DNA from: Planctomycetota bacterium
Lineage (GTDB): Bacteria > Planctomycetota > Phycisphaerae > UBA1845 > CAIVHJ01
Length of the DNA: 12,405 bases
Direction: 5' to 3'
NCBI GenBank assembly: GCA_022573485.1
Contig: JACZTW010000085.1
Coordinates: 1 to 12,405 of the forward strand
The notes under the pieces: generated by a model
What the model saw: the letters and a program-made list of their open reading frames with translations, nothing else
The model's database searches: none
Told to the model about the DNA's origin: nothing
Translations under genes and position numbers: made by a program
Shown: in pieces, positions 6,489 to 12,405 of the stretch
Layout of the letters: each line of letters opens with the position of its first letter
How positions within the stretch are numbered: the first letter of the stretch is position 1

Positions 6489-9041
6489 TCAGGTAGCGTC
6501 CGCTAGTTCTTCTCCTCCGCTTGAGCCGACCGCTTCTTCTTCCCCACCGCCACTGGCGAAGGCCTCGAAGCACAGCTCCTTCTCACCCTCAGAGTTCTCC
6601 CGGACGGAGACGACGATGCGGTCCTTGTTCTTGTACGTGCCTCTGAGGATATCTTCGGACAGCGGATCTTCCACACGCTGCTCAATGGCTCGACGCAGCG
6701 GGCGGGCTCCGAATTTCTCATCCGTGCCTTTTTCGACCAAGTAGTCCTTGGCTTCCTGGGACAGTTCCAGGGTGATGCCCTTCTCCTTCATCCGCTTAGT
6801 AACCTTCTGGGTCTCGAGATCGACAATCTGCAGCAGATCCTCATGGACCAGCTTGTGGAACACGACGACTTCATCGACGCGGTTCAGGAACTCAGGCCGG
6901 AAGTACTGGTCGAGTTCGATCTTGAGCACTTCTTTCATTTTCTCGTAATTGAGCAACTCATCGCGCTTTCCGAAACCAAACGAGTCTTGATGCGTGATGC
7001 GGTGAGCGCCGATGTTGCTGGTCATGATCAGGATGGTGTTCCTGAAGTCGATCTTGCGCCCGACGTTATCCGTCAGCCGGCCTTCCTCCATGATCTGGAG
7101 CAGGATGTTGAAGACATCATGGTGGGCCTTCTCGATTTCATCCAGCAGAATGACCGCGTAAGGCCGGCGGCGAATCTTTTCGGTGAGTTGGCCGCCCTCT
7201 TCGTAGCCGACGTATCCCGGCGGCGCACCGACCAGACGGCTGACGTTGTGTTTCTCCATGTATTCGGACATGTCCACGACGATCAGCGATTCGGCATCGC
7301 CGAACATGAACTCTGCCAGGCACTTGGCCAGATAAGTCTTACCCACGCCGGACGGACCCACGAAGATGAACGAGCCCATCGGTCGATTGGGATCCTTGAG
7401 CCCGCTGCGCGAGCGACGCACGCTGCGGGAGACGGCCTTGATTGCTTCCTTCTGGCTGATGATCTTCAGGGAAAGTTCGTCTTCCAAATTCAGCAGGCGG
7501 TCGGATTCGTCTTTCTCCAGCCGCGTCAGCGGCACGCCGGTCATCTTGCTGACCACCTCCGCAATAATATCCTCGCTCACCACACCGTCGAATTCCTTCG
7601 AATTACTCTTCCATTCCTTCTCTTTTTCGTCCTTCTCCCGCGTGCGCGTTTCGGCCTTGTCGCGGAGCTCGGCGGCGCGTTCGTAGTCCGCGTTCTTCAC
7701 GGCCTCGTCTTTCTCCATGACCAAGTGCTCGATTTCCTTTTCGAGTTCAGTGAGATTCAGCGGCTTGGTCATGTTCCGCAGGCGAATGCGCGCACCGGCC
7801 TCGTCGATGACGTCGATGCTCTTGTCCGGCTGAACGCGGCCGGTAATGTAGCGGCTTGAGAGCGTGACCGCCTCGCTCAGCGCCGCATCCGTAAACTGAA
7901 CGCGGTGATGGGCCTCGTAGCGATCGCGCAGGCCCTTGAGGATCTCCAGGGTGTGTTCTTCGGACGGCTCGTTCACCATGATCTGCTGGAATCGTCGCTC
8001 CAGCGCGGCGTCCTTTTCGATGTACTTGCGGTATTCATCGAGCGTGGTCGCGCCGATGCACTGGATTTCACCGCGGCTCAGTGCCGGCTTGAGCACGTTC
8101 GAGGCGTCGATGGCCCCTTCCGCGCCGCCCGCACCCACCAGCGTGTGCAGTTCGTCGATGAACAGGATGATGTTCTTGGCCCGGCGGACTTCATTCATCA
8201 CTGCCTTGATTCGCTCTTCAAACTGGCCTCGGTACTTGGTGCCGGCCACCATCATGGCCAGGTCCAGCACGACCAGTCGCCGGTTGGTGAGCAACTCCGG
8301 CAGCTCATGGTTCACAATTTTCTGCGCCAAGCCCTCGACGATGGCGGTCTTGCCCACGCCGGCCTCACCCAGCAGAACAGGGTTGTTCTTTTGCCGGCGG
8401 CACAGCACTTGGATCACGCGCTCGATTTCGTCCATGCGCCCGATCACGGGGTCGAGCTTGTCCTGGCGGGCCATCTCGGTCAAATCACGACCGAAGGAAT
8501 CCAGCGCCGGCGTCTTGCTCTTACCGCTCGATCGTCGCGACGGGCCGGCTCCGACACTCGCATCCGACGCACCGGCGCCGACCGGCTCATCCGGATCAGC
8601 CCCACCGGCGCCGAGCAAGTTCAGCACTTCCTCGCGAACCTCATCCAGCTTGAGTCCCAGGTTCATCAGCACCTGGGCAGCCACGCCGTCCTGCTCGCGC
8701 AGCAGACCCAGCAGCAAGTGCTCCGTACCCACATAGTTGTGATTCAGATTTCGGGCCTCTTCGATCGCGTACTCGATGACTTTCTTGGCCCGCGGCGTCT
8801 GCGGAAGCTTGCCCATGGTGACCATCTCGGGGCCGCTCTTGACCAGCTTCTCGACTTCCAGGCGCACCTTCCGCAGATCAACGTCCAGGTTCTTGAGCAC
8901 GTTGGCGCCGACGCCCGAGCCCTCCTTGACCAGCCCGAGCAAGACGTGCTCGGTGCCGATGTATTCATGGTTGAAGCGCTGCGCTTCCTGATTGGCCAGC
9001 GCCATTACTTTGCGTGCACGGTCAGTGAACCGTTCGAACAT
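6489..9041 (-). CDS. clpC: ClpC-type AAA+ ATPase/unfoldase
   Basis: The product is 850 residues, the usual length for ClpC. Two Clp N repeats lie at about 1-70 and 80-145 (HEYIGTEHVLLGL and HNYVGTEHLLLGL). The first AAA+ module has Walker A GEAGVGKT (225-232) and Walker B ILFIDE (292-297). A middle domain with a UVR-like helix pair (about 430-470, NADYERAAELRDKAE) separates it from the second module, with GPSGVGKT (562-569) and VILLDE (630-635). The loop SFGFG (687-691) is where ClpP-binding ClpC proteins carry their hydrophobic tripeptide, so a partnership with ClpP is likely. It unfolds proteins for degradation in the cytoplasm. The tail after residue 830 is glycine- and glutamate-rich and unremarkable. 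AGGAG stands seven bases before the ATG. In Firmicutes clpC sits with ctsR and mcsAB, but here it stands alone with its own promoter and terminator. Confidence 0.97.
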   Translation of the reverse strand: MFERFTDRARKVMALANQEAQRFNHEYIGTEHVLLGLVKEGSGVGANVLKNLDVDLRKVRLEVEKLVKSGPEMVTMGKLPQTPRAKKVIEYAIEEARNLNHNYVGTEHLLLGLLREQDGVAAQVLMNLGLKLDEVREEVLNLLGAGGADPDEPVGAGASDASVGAGPSRRSSGKSKTPALDSFGRDLTEMARQDKLDPVIGRMDEIERVIQVLCRRQKNNPVLLGEAGVGKTAIVEGLAQKIVNHELPELLTNRRLVVLDLAMMVAGTKYRGQFEERIKAVMNEVRRAKNIILFIDELHTLVGAGGAEGAIDASNVLKPALSRGEIQCIGATTLDEYRKYIEKDAALERRFQQIMVNEPSEEHTLEILKGLRDRYEAHHRVQFTDAALSEAVTLSSRYITGRVQPDKSIDVIDEAGARIRLRNMTKPLNLTELEKEIEHLVMEKDEAVKNADYERAAELRDKAETRTREKDEKEKEWKSNSKEFDGVVSEDIIAEVVSKMTGVPLTRLEKDESDRLLNLEDELSLKIISQKEAIKAVSRSVRRSRSGLKDPNRPMGSFIFVGPSGVGKTYLAKCLAEFMFGDAESLIVVDMSEYMEKHNVSRLVGAPPGYVGYEEGGQLTEKIRRRPYAVILLDEIEKAHHDVFNILLQIMEEGRLTDNVGRKIDFRNTILIMTSNIGAHRITHQDSFGFGKRDELLNYEKMKEVLKIELDQYFRPEFLNRVDEVVVFHKLVHEDLLQIVDLETQKVTKRMKEKGITLELSQEAKDYLVEKGTDEKFGARPLRRAIEQRVEDPLSEDILRGTYKNKDRIVVSVRENSEGEKELCFEAFASGGGEEEAVGSSGGEELADAT

Positions 9042-9048
9042 ATGGAAA

Positions 9049-9053
9049 CTCCT
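9049..9053 (-). promoter_or_regulatory. Ribosome binding site of clpC
   Basis: AGGAG on the minus strand, within AAGAAGGAGT, lies seven bases before the ATG at 9041. This is one of the few strong Shine-Dalgarno sites in the window and confirms the clpC start. Confidence 0.8.
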
Positions 9054-9153
9054 TCTTGGCTCCCGGCCGGCGTTCCCTGCCTGCGGAAGCGACGTACTTC
9101 ATGCAAGACCGCGCAACTGCACCCAGCTCCTGCAATCGCAACGCGCCCATGTA

Positions 9154-9182
9154 ATTCTAGCACTTCAGCAAAGCTGCTTCAA
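9154..9182 (-). promoter_or_regulatory. Predicted sigma-70-type promoter of clpC
   Basis: On the minus strand -35 TTGAAG (9182-9177), a 17-base spacer and -10 TAGAAT (9159-9154, five of six consensus bases). The start would be near 9147, giving a leader of about 105 bases. The -35 with its preceding C also reads CTTGAA, the heat-shock sigma-32 -35 core, but no matching CCCCAT-type -10 is present. Confidence 0.55.
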
Positions 9183-9198
9183 GAAACCCGCAAGTGCT
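9159..9198. repeat. Inverted repeat AGCACTT-N26-AAGTGCT around the clpC promoter
   Basis: Seven-base perfect arms lie at 9159-9165 and 9192-9198, with centres 33 bases apart, about three helical turns. The left arm starts at the edge of the -10 box; the right arm lies ten bases upstream of the -35. The arm core resembles half of the CIRCE operator bound by HrcA (TTAGCACTC / GAGTGCTAA). The left site matches seven of nine bases and the right six of nine. The spacing is 26 rather than nine bases, so it is not a standard CIRCE. Confidence 0.35.
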
Positions 9199-9439
9199 CC
9201 AGGAAGTGTATCGGTCCTTGTAGTGCCTGGATCGAGCTGCACAAGCCCTCAGCCCGGTTTGGTAGGCTCGCGACCCGAGAAAGAAACAACTCAGCGTCCG
9301 ATCATTCACCCGCCCGATAAGGCAGCAGGTCAGGCGCGTCCGCCATCTCACAACGAAACGCCCTGCGGCGATCCAGCTCCGCCACCCTACGCCACGGTTT
9401 GCGGGCGCGGTCATGTTCATCGATAGGAGCGTTCACAAC

Positions 9440-9467
9440 TTGATTATCTCCCGACTAGCAGGATAAT
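9440..9467 (+). promoter_or_regulatory. Predicted promoter of the lipoprotein-glyA-lipoprotein operon
   Basis: A -35 TTGATT (9440-9445) and a -10 GATAAT (9462-9467) are separated by 16 bases; TAATAA at 9464-9469 is an alternative -10 with an 18-base spacer. This is the most AT-rich patch of the divergent region, with an expected leader of about 15-20 bases. Confidence 0.5.
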
Positions 9468-9490
9468 AAACACTTTTGGAGCGCCGGCCC

Positions 9491-10039
9491 ATGAAAACTT
9501 GCGCATATTTCACAGTCCTCTTGCTCGCGCTGGCCATCACTGGTTGCAATGCCGGCACGGACACCATCGACACCTTCAGCCACCGCCGCTTCGAGAATAC
9601 CACACGGCAAGCAGTCTTTCAGGCGGCCCAAGCGACGATGAGCGAGTATTTTCGAGTTGACGTCGCGGACGACGACACCGGCGTCATCCGCTCCGTGCCG
9701 ACGATCGTCCCGGACAACGCCGAGGATCGCCCGCTGGGCCGGCGGCTGAGTTCGCCACGACAGGTACGCAAAATCGCCGAGATTCGTATCGAGCCGATCG
9801 ATTCAGCCGTCGTGGTCCGATGCGGCGTTCTCGTGCAGCGCTCCGAACCAACCCGCAGTCTAGCCTATGCACCACAGCGCTCGATCGACGACCTACCCAA
9901 CCAGACGCCGTTGCAGGAGAGCGAAGGCCGAAGCGATCAAAGCAACCTCGCCTGGAGCGCCGCCGGATACGACCACAAACTCGAACGAGAAATGCTCGCC
10001 GCCATCGCCGAAAGACAGGCACAGCAAATCAACAACTAG
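9491..10039 (+). CDS. Unknown lipoprotein upstream of glyA
   Basis: The product is 182 residues and I do not recognise a family. Residues 1-19 form a clear lipoprotein signal: MK, a hydrophobic core and LAITGC, with the cysteine at 19. The rest is soluble. An early segment (RQAVFQAAQATMSEYFRVDV) reads like a helix followed by a strand and DDDTGVIRSVP. A central strand-rich part (KIAEIRIEPI, AVVVRCGVLVQ) follows. The C-terminal third is polar and low in hydrophobics, ending in a charged helix (LEREMLAAIAERQAQQ). The layout of a lipid anchor, a small alpha/beta domain and a polar tail suggests a small envelope-facing protein. The ATG at 9491 was preferred over an in-frame TTG at 9476, because GGAG lies nine bases before it and the signal peptide begins there. 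It is the first gene of the operon and glyA follows after 14 bases. Confidence 0.8.
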   Translation: MKTCAYFTVLLLALAITGCNAGTDTIDTFSHRRFENTTRQAVFQAAQATMSEYFRVDVADDDTGVIRSVPTIVPDNAEDRPLGRRLSSPRQVRKIAEIRIEPIDSAVVVRCGVLVQRSEPTRSLAYAPQRSIDDLPNQTPLQESEGRSDQSNLAWSAAGYDHKLEREMLAAIAERQAQQINN

Positions 10040-10053
10040 GGAAACAGCAACGC

Positions 10054-11301
10054 ATGAGACCATTCGATGAGATTCGCGAGAGCGACGCTGCCGTTGCGGA
10101 AATCTTGGCTGAAGAACAACTGAGACAGCAGAATACGATTGAACTGATCGCTTCTGAAAACCACGTATCATGCGCCGTGCTGCGCGCTGCAGGCTCGATC
10201 TTCACGAACAAGTATGCCGAAGGCTATCCCGGGCGGCGGTACTACGGCGGCTGTGCCAACATGGACACGATCGAAGATCTCGCTCGCGAGCGGGCCAAGA
10301 AACTCTTCAAGTGCGAGCACGTGAATGTCCAGCCGCACTCCGGCAGTCAGGCCAACACGGCTGTCTATCTCGGGTTTCTCCAGCCCGGCGACACGATTCT
10401 GTCGCTCGATCTGGCCCACGGCGGGCACCTCAGCCACGGCATGAAGATCAACATCACCGGCCTGCTGTACAACATCGTGCATTACGGCGTCAGCAAGGAA
10501 ACAGAGACCTTCGACATGGCGGAGATCCGCCGCCTGGCGAAGGAGCACAAGCCCAAGCTCATCATCACCGGCGCGTCGGCCTACCCGCGGACCATTGACT
10601 TCGCTGCGTTCACCGAGATCGCGCAAGAAGTCGGCGCCCTGCACATGGCCGACATTGCCCACATCGCGGGCTTGGTGGCTGCCGGCCTGCATCCTGATCC
10701 AGTTCCCGTCGCGGAATTCGTGACCACGACGACGCACAAGACGCTTCGCGGCCCGCGCGGCGGCATGATCATGTGCAAAGCTGACTATGCCAAGAAGATC
10801 GATTCGCGCGTTTTTCCGGGTATCCAGGGCGGCCCGCTCATGCACGTCATCGCGGCCAAAGCCGTCGCCTTCGGTGAGGCGCTCAAGCCCTCTTTCAAGA
10901 AGTACCAGCAGCAAATCATCACCAACGCCAAGGCGCTCTGCGAAGGCCTGCAATCCGCCGGAATTCGCACAGTCTCCGGCGGGACGGACAATCACTTGAT
11001 GCTCGTCGATCTGCGGCCGTCGCATCCGAATGTCACCGGCAAAGCAGCCGAAAACTGGTTGGAACAGGCCAATATCATCACCAACAAGAACATGATTCCC
11101 TTCGACGAGCGCAAACCCGTCGAAACCTCCGGCCTGCGCCTCGGCACACCGGCTATTACCACACGCGGCATGAAAGAACCCGAAATGAAACAAATCGCCG
11201 CGTGGATCAGCGAGATTTTGACCAGCAACGGCGACGCCGACGTGATTGGCCGAATCCGTGGCGGCGTGCTGGAAATGTGCCAACAATTCCCGCTCCCATG
11301 A
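10054..11301 (+). CDS. glyA: Serine hydroxymethyltransferase
   Basis: The product is 415 residues, the normal length. It interconverts serine and glycine while loading tetrahydrofolate with a one-carbon unit, using pyridoxal phosphate in the cytoplasm. Family landmarks are ENHVS near 35-39, TNKYAEGYPGRRYYGGC (51-67), PHSGSQAN (94-101), D200 and H203 in MADIAH, and TTTTHKTLRGPRGG with the cofactor lysine at K229, the same number as in E. coli. GGPLMH and the C-terminal SGLRLGTPAITTRG are also intact. The frame is open far upstream, but the ATG at 10054 gives the family's usual N-terminus. A weak AGGGA lies 11 bases before it. It is the middle gene of an operon between two unknown lipoproteins, and its stop overlaps the next start (ATGA). 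Confidence 0.98.
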   Translation: MRPFDEIRESDAAVAEILAEEQLRQQNTIELIASENHVSCAVLRAAGSIFTNKYAEGYPGRRYYGGCANMDTIEDLARERAKKLFKCEHVNVQPHSGSQANTAVYLGFLQPGDTILSLDLAHGGHLSHGMKINITGLLYNIVHYGVSKETETFDMAEIRRLAKEHKPKLIITGASAYPRTIDFAAFTEIAQEVGALHMADIAHIAGLVAAGLHPDPVPVAEFVTTTTHKTLRGPRGGMIMCKADYAKKIDSRVFPGIQGGPLMHVIAAKAVAFGEALKPSFKKYQQQIITNAKALCEGLQSAGIRTVSGGTDNHLMLVDLRPSHPNVTGKAAENWLEQANIITNKNMIPFDERKPVETSGLRLGTPAITTRGMKEPEMKQIAAWISEILTSNGDADVIGRIRGGVLEMCQQFPLP

Positions 11302-11951
11302 CCGCAGCCCCGTCTCACAGCCGAACGCCGCTCGCGCCGAGTCGCGTAGTACACGCACCGGCTTGGTTGGGGTGCCTCCTTGCAATTGTCGCCGCCTCCG
11401 GCTGCACAGGCCACGCACGCCTGACCTTGATTCCATTGCACAGTTCAACGCTCACGCCGAGGAGCCCGCTCGAATACACGGTCTCGCCGCAAGAGTGCTA
11501 TTGGTGGGTCGATGAAGAGGATCGCTTATGTCTGGCGATGGGCTATCACAACTTTTCGATCCTCGGCGACTTGACGCGGGACGCTTTCGAACTCTCGTTC
11601 GTGTTCAAGGATCCGCCGCCGGAAGATGAAAAAGTTTACGTGGCCAGACGTGACGTGGCCCGAGCACTCTGGCATCGCAGCGCGTGGCACCTGCGCCTGC
11701 GCGCGCGAACGGGGAATGTGGCCATCGAGCGGCGGTCGGATGATATCCTCGCCGGGCGCTTGCGCCTCACTTGCTCGTCCGAAGAATTCTGGATTCTGAC
11801 CGGCTGGCAACGCAAGAGCCCCGTGCTGATCCAGGGACAATTCACAGCCGTCCACAATCCAGAGCAGGGACGCACATTGCTTCAGCGTATTGAAGAATCT
11901 AACCCGCGTGGCAGTGATTCAGGAAAAGTGACGTTCGAGCCGGGCAGATGA
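11298..11951 (+). CDS. Unknown lipoprotein downstream of glyA
   Basis: The product is 217 residues and I recognise no family. A long N-terminal region of about 22 residues precedes a hydrophobic stretch (WLGCLLAIVAASGC) with the lipidated cysteine at 36. The mature part is rich in aromatic and charged residues, with alternating strands. ECYWWVDEEDRLCLAMGYHNFSI (split over 67-89) is followed by AFELSFVFKD, then AWHLRLRARTGNVAIERR and VLIQGQFTAVHN. This looks like a beta-rich domain. The ATG at 11298 overlaps the glyA stop, so translation is probably coupled; there is no separate ribosome binding site. The frame extends upstream inside glyA, but that part reads as a glyA shadow. Co-transcription with glyA does not by itself indicate a link to one-carbon metabolism. 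Confidence 0.8.
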   Translation: MTAAPSHSRTPLAPSRVVHAPAWLGCLLAIVAASGCTGHARLTLIPLHSSTLTPRSPLEYTVSPQECYWWVDEEDRLCLAMGYHNFSILGDLTRDAFELSFVFKDPPPEDEKVYVARRDVARALWHRSAWHLRLRARTGNVAIERRSDDILAGRLRLTCSSEEFWILTGWQRKSPVLIQGQFTAVHNPEQGRTLLQRIEESNPRGSDSGKVTFEPGR

Positions 11952-12004
11952 AGCGGACAAAACCGCGCGACCGCCATTGTCCTGCCTGCGGATTGCGAGT
12001 ATAA
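11948..12004 (+). CDS. Possible 18-residue microprotein with a CPACG knuckle (doubtful)
   Basis: A short frame starts with an ATG that overlaps the stop of the preceding lipoprotein (ATGA) and ends at TAA 12004. It encodes MKRTKPRDRHCPACGLRV, a basic head and one CxxCG half-knuckle. One knuckle alone binds metal only as a dimer or with a partner. The position after a coupled stop is suggestive. However, the frame is very short, and its last bases coincide with the -10 of the next gene's promoter. Chance or a decayed zinc-ribbon gene is equally likely. Confidence 0.2.
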   Translation: MKRTKPRDRHCPACGLRV

Positions 12005-12005
12005 G
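11977..12005 (+). promoter_or_regulatory. Predicted promoter of the phosphoesterase gene
   Basis: -35 TTGTCC (11977-11982), a 17-base spacer and -10 TATAAG (12000-12005, five of six consensus bases). Transcription would start near 12012, leaving about 33 bases before the ATG at 12045. Confidence 0.5.
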
Positions 12006-12044
12006 ACTTGCAGATGACGCTCCGTCCGTTGCTGGGTCCGGCCT

Positions 12045-12405
12045 ATGCTAATCGGCGTGATTTCAGATACGCATGATCACTTGACGACCATCGACCGCGC
12101 GATTGATCTTTTCGATCAGCGCGGCGTGCAGGCCATGATCCACCCCGGTGACTTAGTCGCGCCTTTCGCCGCTCGACACTTGCTGAAATACAATGGCCCA
12201 ATCTACATTATTTATGGTAATAATGACGGCGAGCGTGAGGGCTTGCGCAAGATTCTGCCGCAGATCACCGACGGTCCGCTCAAGATCACCATGGGCGGCA
12301 AGAAGATACTGGTGCATCACTTCATTGAATGGTGCAGCCAGAGCGACATTGATGAAGCCGACATCGTCATCACCGGCCACACGCACGATGTGGTCAACGA
12401 AGAGC
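12045..12405 (+). CDS. YfcE/MJ0936-like metallophosphoesterase, N-terminal 120 residues (runs off the right edge)
   Basis: The frame from ATG 12045 is open to the end of the window. It has all the metal-binding motifs of the calcineurin-like phosphoesterase fold in order: SDTHDH (7-12), HPGDLV (33-38), GNNDGE (58-63), the histidine pair in LVHHF (89-93) and GHTHD (111-115). Small proteins of this group are metal-dependent phosphodiesterases with broad in vitro activity, and the cellular substrate is usually unknown. The family is about 150-185 residues, so roughly 30-60 residues lie outside the window. There is no strong Shine-Dalgarno. It has its own predicted promoter, 93 bases downstream of the lipoprotein gene, so it may be independent of the glyA operon. 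Confidence 0.9.
   Translation, partial: MLIGVISDTHDHLTTIDRAIDLFDQRGVQAMIHPGDLVAPFAARHLLKYNGPIYIIYGNNDGEREGLRKILPQITDGPLKITMGGKKILVHHFIEWCSQSDIDEADIVITGHTHDVVNEE

Larger units (their letters stand above)
9042..9490. other. Divergent intergenic region between clpC and the lipoprotein-glyA operon
   Basis: This 449-base gap holds the clpC leader and promoter on the left (about 9042-9182), an inverted repeat around that promoter (9159-9198) and a promoter for the plus-strand operon on the right (9440-9467). Between about 9199 and 9439 I see no convincing gene, tRNA or riboswitch. ORFs crossing it on either strand lack ribosome binding sites and overlap the promoters. A small RNA cannot be excluded. 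Confidence 0.6.

Noticed and set aside
6843..7859. 338-codon plus-strand frame opposite clpC
   Set aside because: Antisense shadow of a strongly conserved gene; the composition is typical of reverse-frame translation.
9022..9150. Possible 42-codon upstream frame overlapping the clpC start
   Set aside because: Its ATG lies at or just upstream of the predicted transcription start and has no ribosome binding site, so it is probably not on the mRNA.
9198..9231. Inverted repeat TCCAGG-N22-CCTGGA as a possible small-RNA or terminator stem
   Set aside because: Only six base pairs with a 22-base loop and no T tract; expected by chance.
7905..9320. Long 471-codon plus-strand frame opposite clpC
   Set aside because: It is the mirror of clpC codons in a GC-biased genome, has no family motif or ribosome binding site, and crosses the clpC start and promoter.
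9157..9420. 87-codon minus-strand frame upstream of clpC
   Set aside because: No ribosome binding site, no recognisable domain, and its end overlaps the clpC promoter.
9042..9490. tRNA, glycine or SAM riboswitch in the region upstream of glyA
   Set aside because: No T-loop signature or conserved riboswitch core seen, and the predicted leader on the glyA side is only about 15-20 bases.
10168..11448. 426-codon minus-strand frame opposite glyA
   Set aside because: Antisense shadow of glyA, whose motifs are fully intact on the other strand.
11955..11970. Small GCGG/CCGC stem after the second lipoprotein as a terminator
   Set aside because: Four base pairs and no T run; not a credible terminator.

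Overview
The window reads as a chromosomal, housekeeping stretch of a moderately GC-rich bacterium with two membranes. Three lipobox proteins, an MlaEFD lipid transporter and a SPOR-domain protein all point to a diderm envelope. The mix of ClpC with a UVR-type middle domain, a long coiled-coil MCE protein and unrecognised lipoproteins suggests Planctomycetota or a relative. That is an inference from protein style and was not tested by any search. I see no mobile element, CRISPR array, rRNA or tRNA.

Layout from left to right. Bases 1-521 (minus) hold the N-terminal part of a polysaccharide flippase. It lies behind a TPR-SPOR lipoprotein (550-1350, minus), and the two form a small envelope operon. 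An acyl-CoA/AMP-forming ligase (1397-2872, plus) diverges from that pair and converges, with a 3-base gap, on a tight minus-strand operon mlaE-mlaF-mlaD (5509 down to 2876). A 137-base divergent region with a good sigma-70-type promoter separates mlaE from a dolichyl-phosphate-mannose-synthase-like glycosyltransferase (5647-6426, plus). A rho-independent terminator at 6427-6456 serves the convergent clpC gene (6489-9041, minus).

A 449-base divergent region (9042-9490) carries the clpC promoter and a promoter for a plus-strand operon. That operon is an unknown lipoprotein (9491-10039), glyA serine hydroxymethyltransferase (10054-11301), and a second unknown lipoprotein (11298-11951) whose start overlaps the glyA stop. 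A doubtful 18-codon ORF overlaps the stop of the last gene. The window ends inside a YfcE/MJ0936-like metallophosphoesterase (12045 onward), which has its own promoter.

The left half is biased towards envelope work: flippase, septal-type peptidoglycan binding, fatty-acid activation, inter-membrane lipid transport and polyprenyl-phosphate sugar transfer. The right half is proteostasis and one-carbon metabolism with two orphan lipoproteins attached. I did not find a convincing new defence or biosynthetic system. The items most worth a second look are the clpC promoter bracketed by an inverted repeat, the repeated TTGTAC motif between mlaE and the glycosyltransferase, the lipoprotein-glyA-lipoprotein operon, and the TPR-SPOR lipoprotein paired with a flippase.
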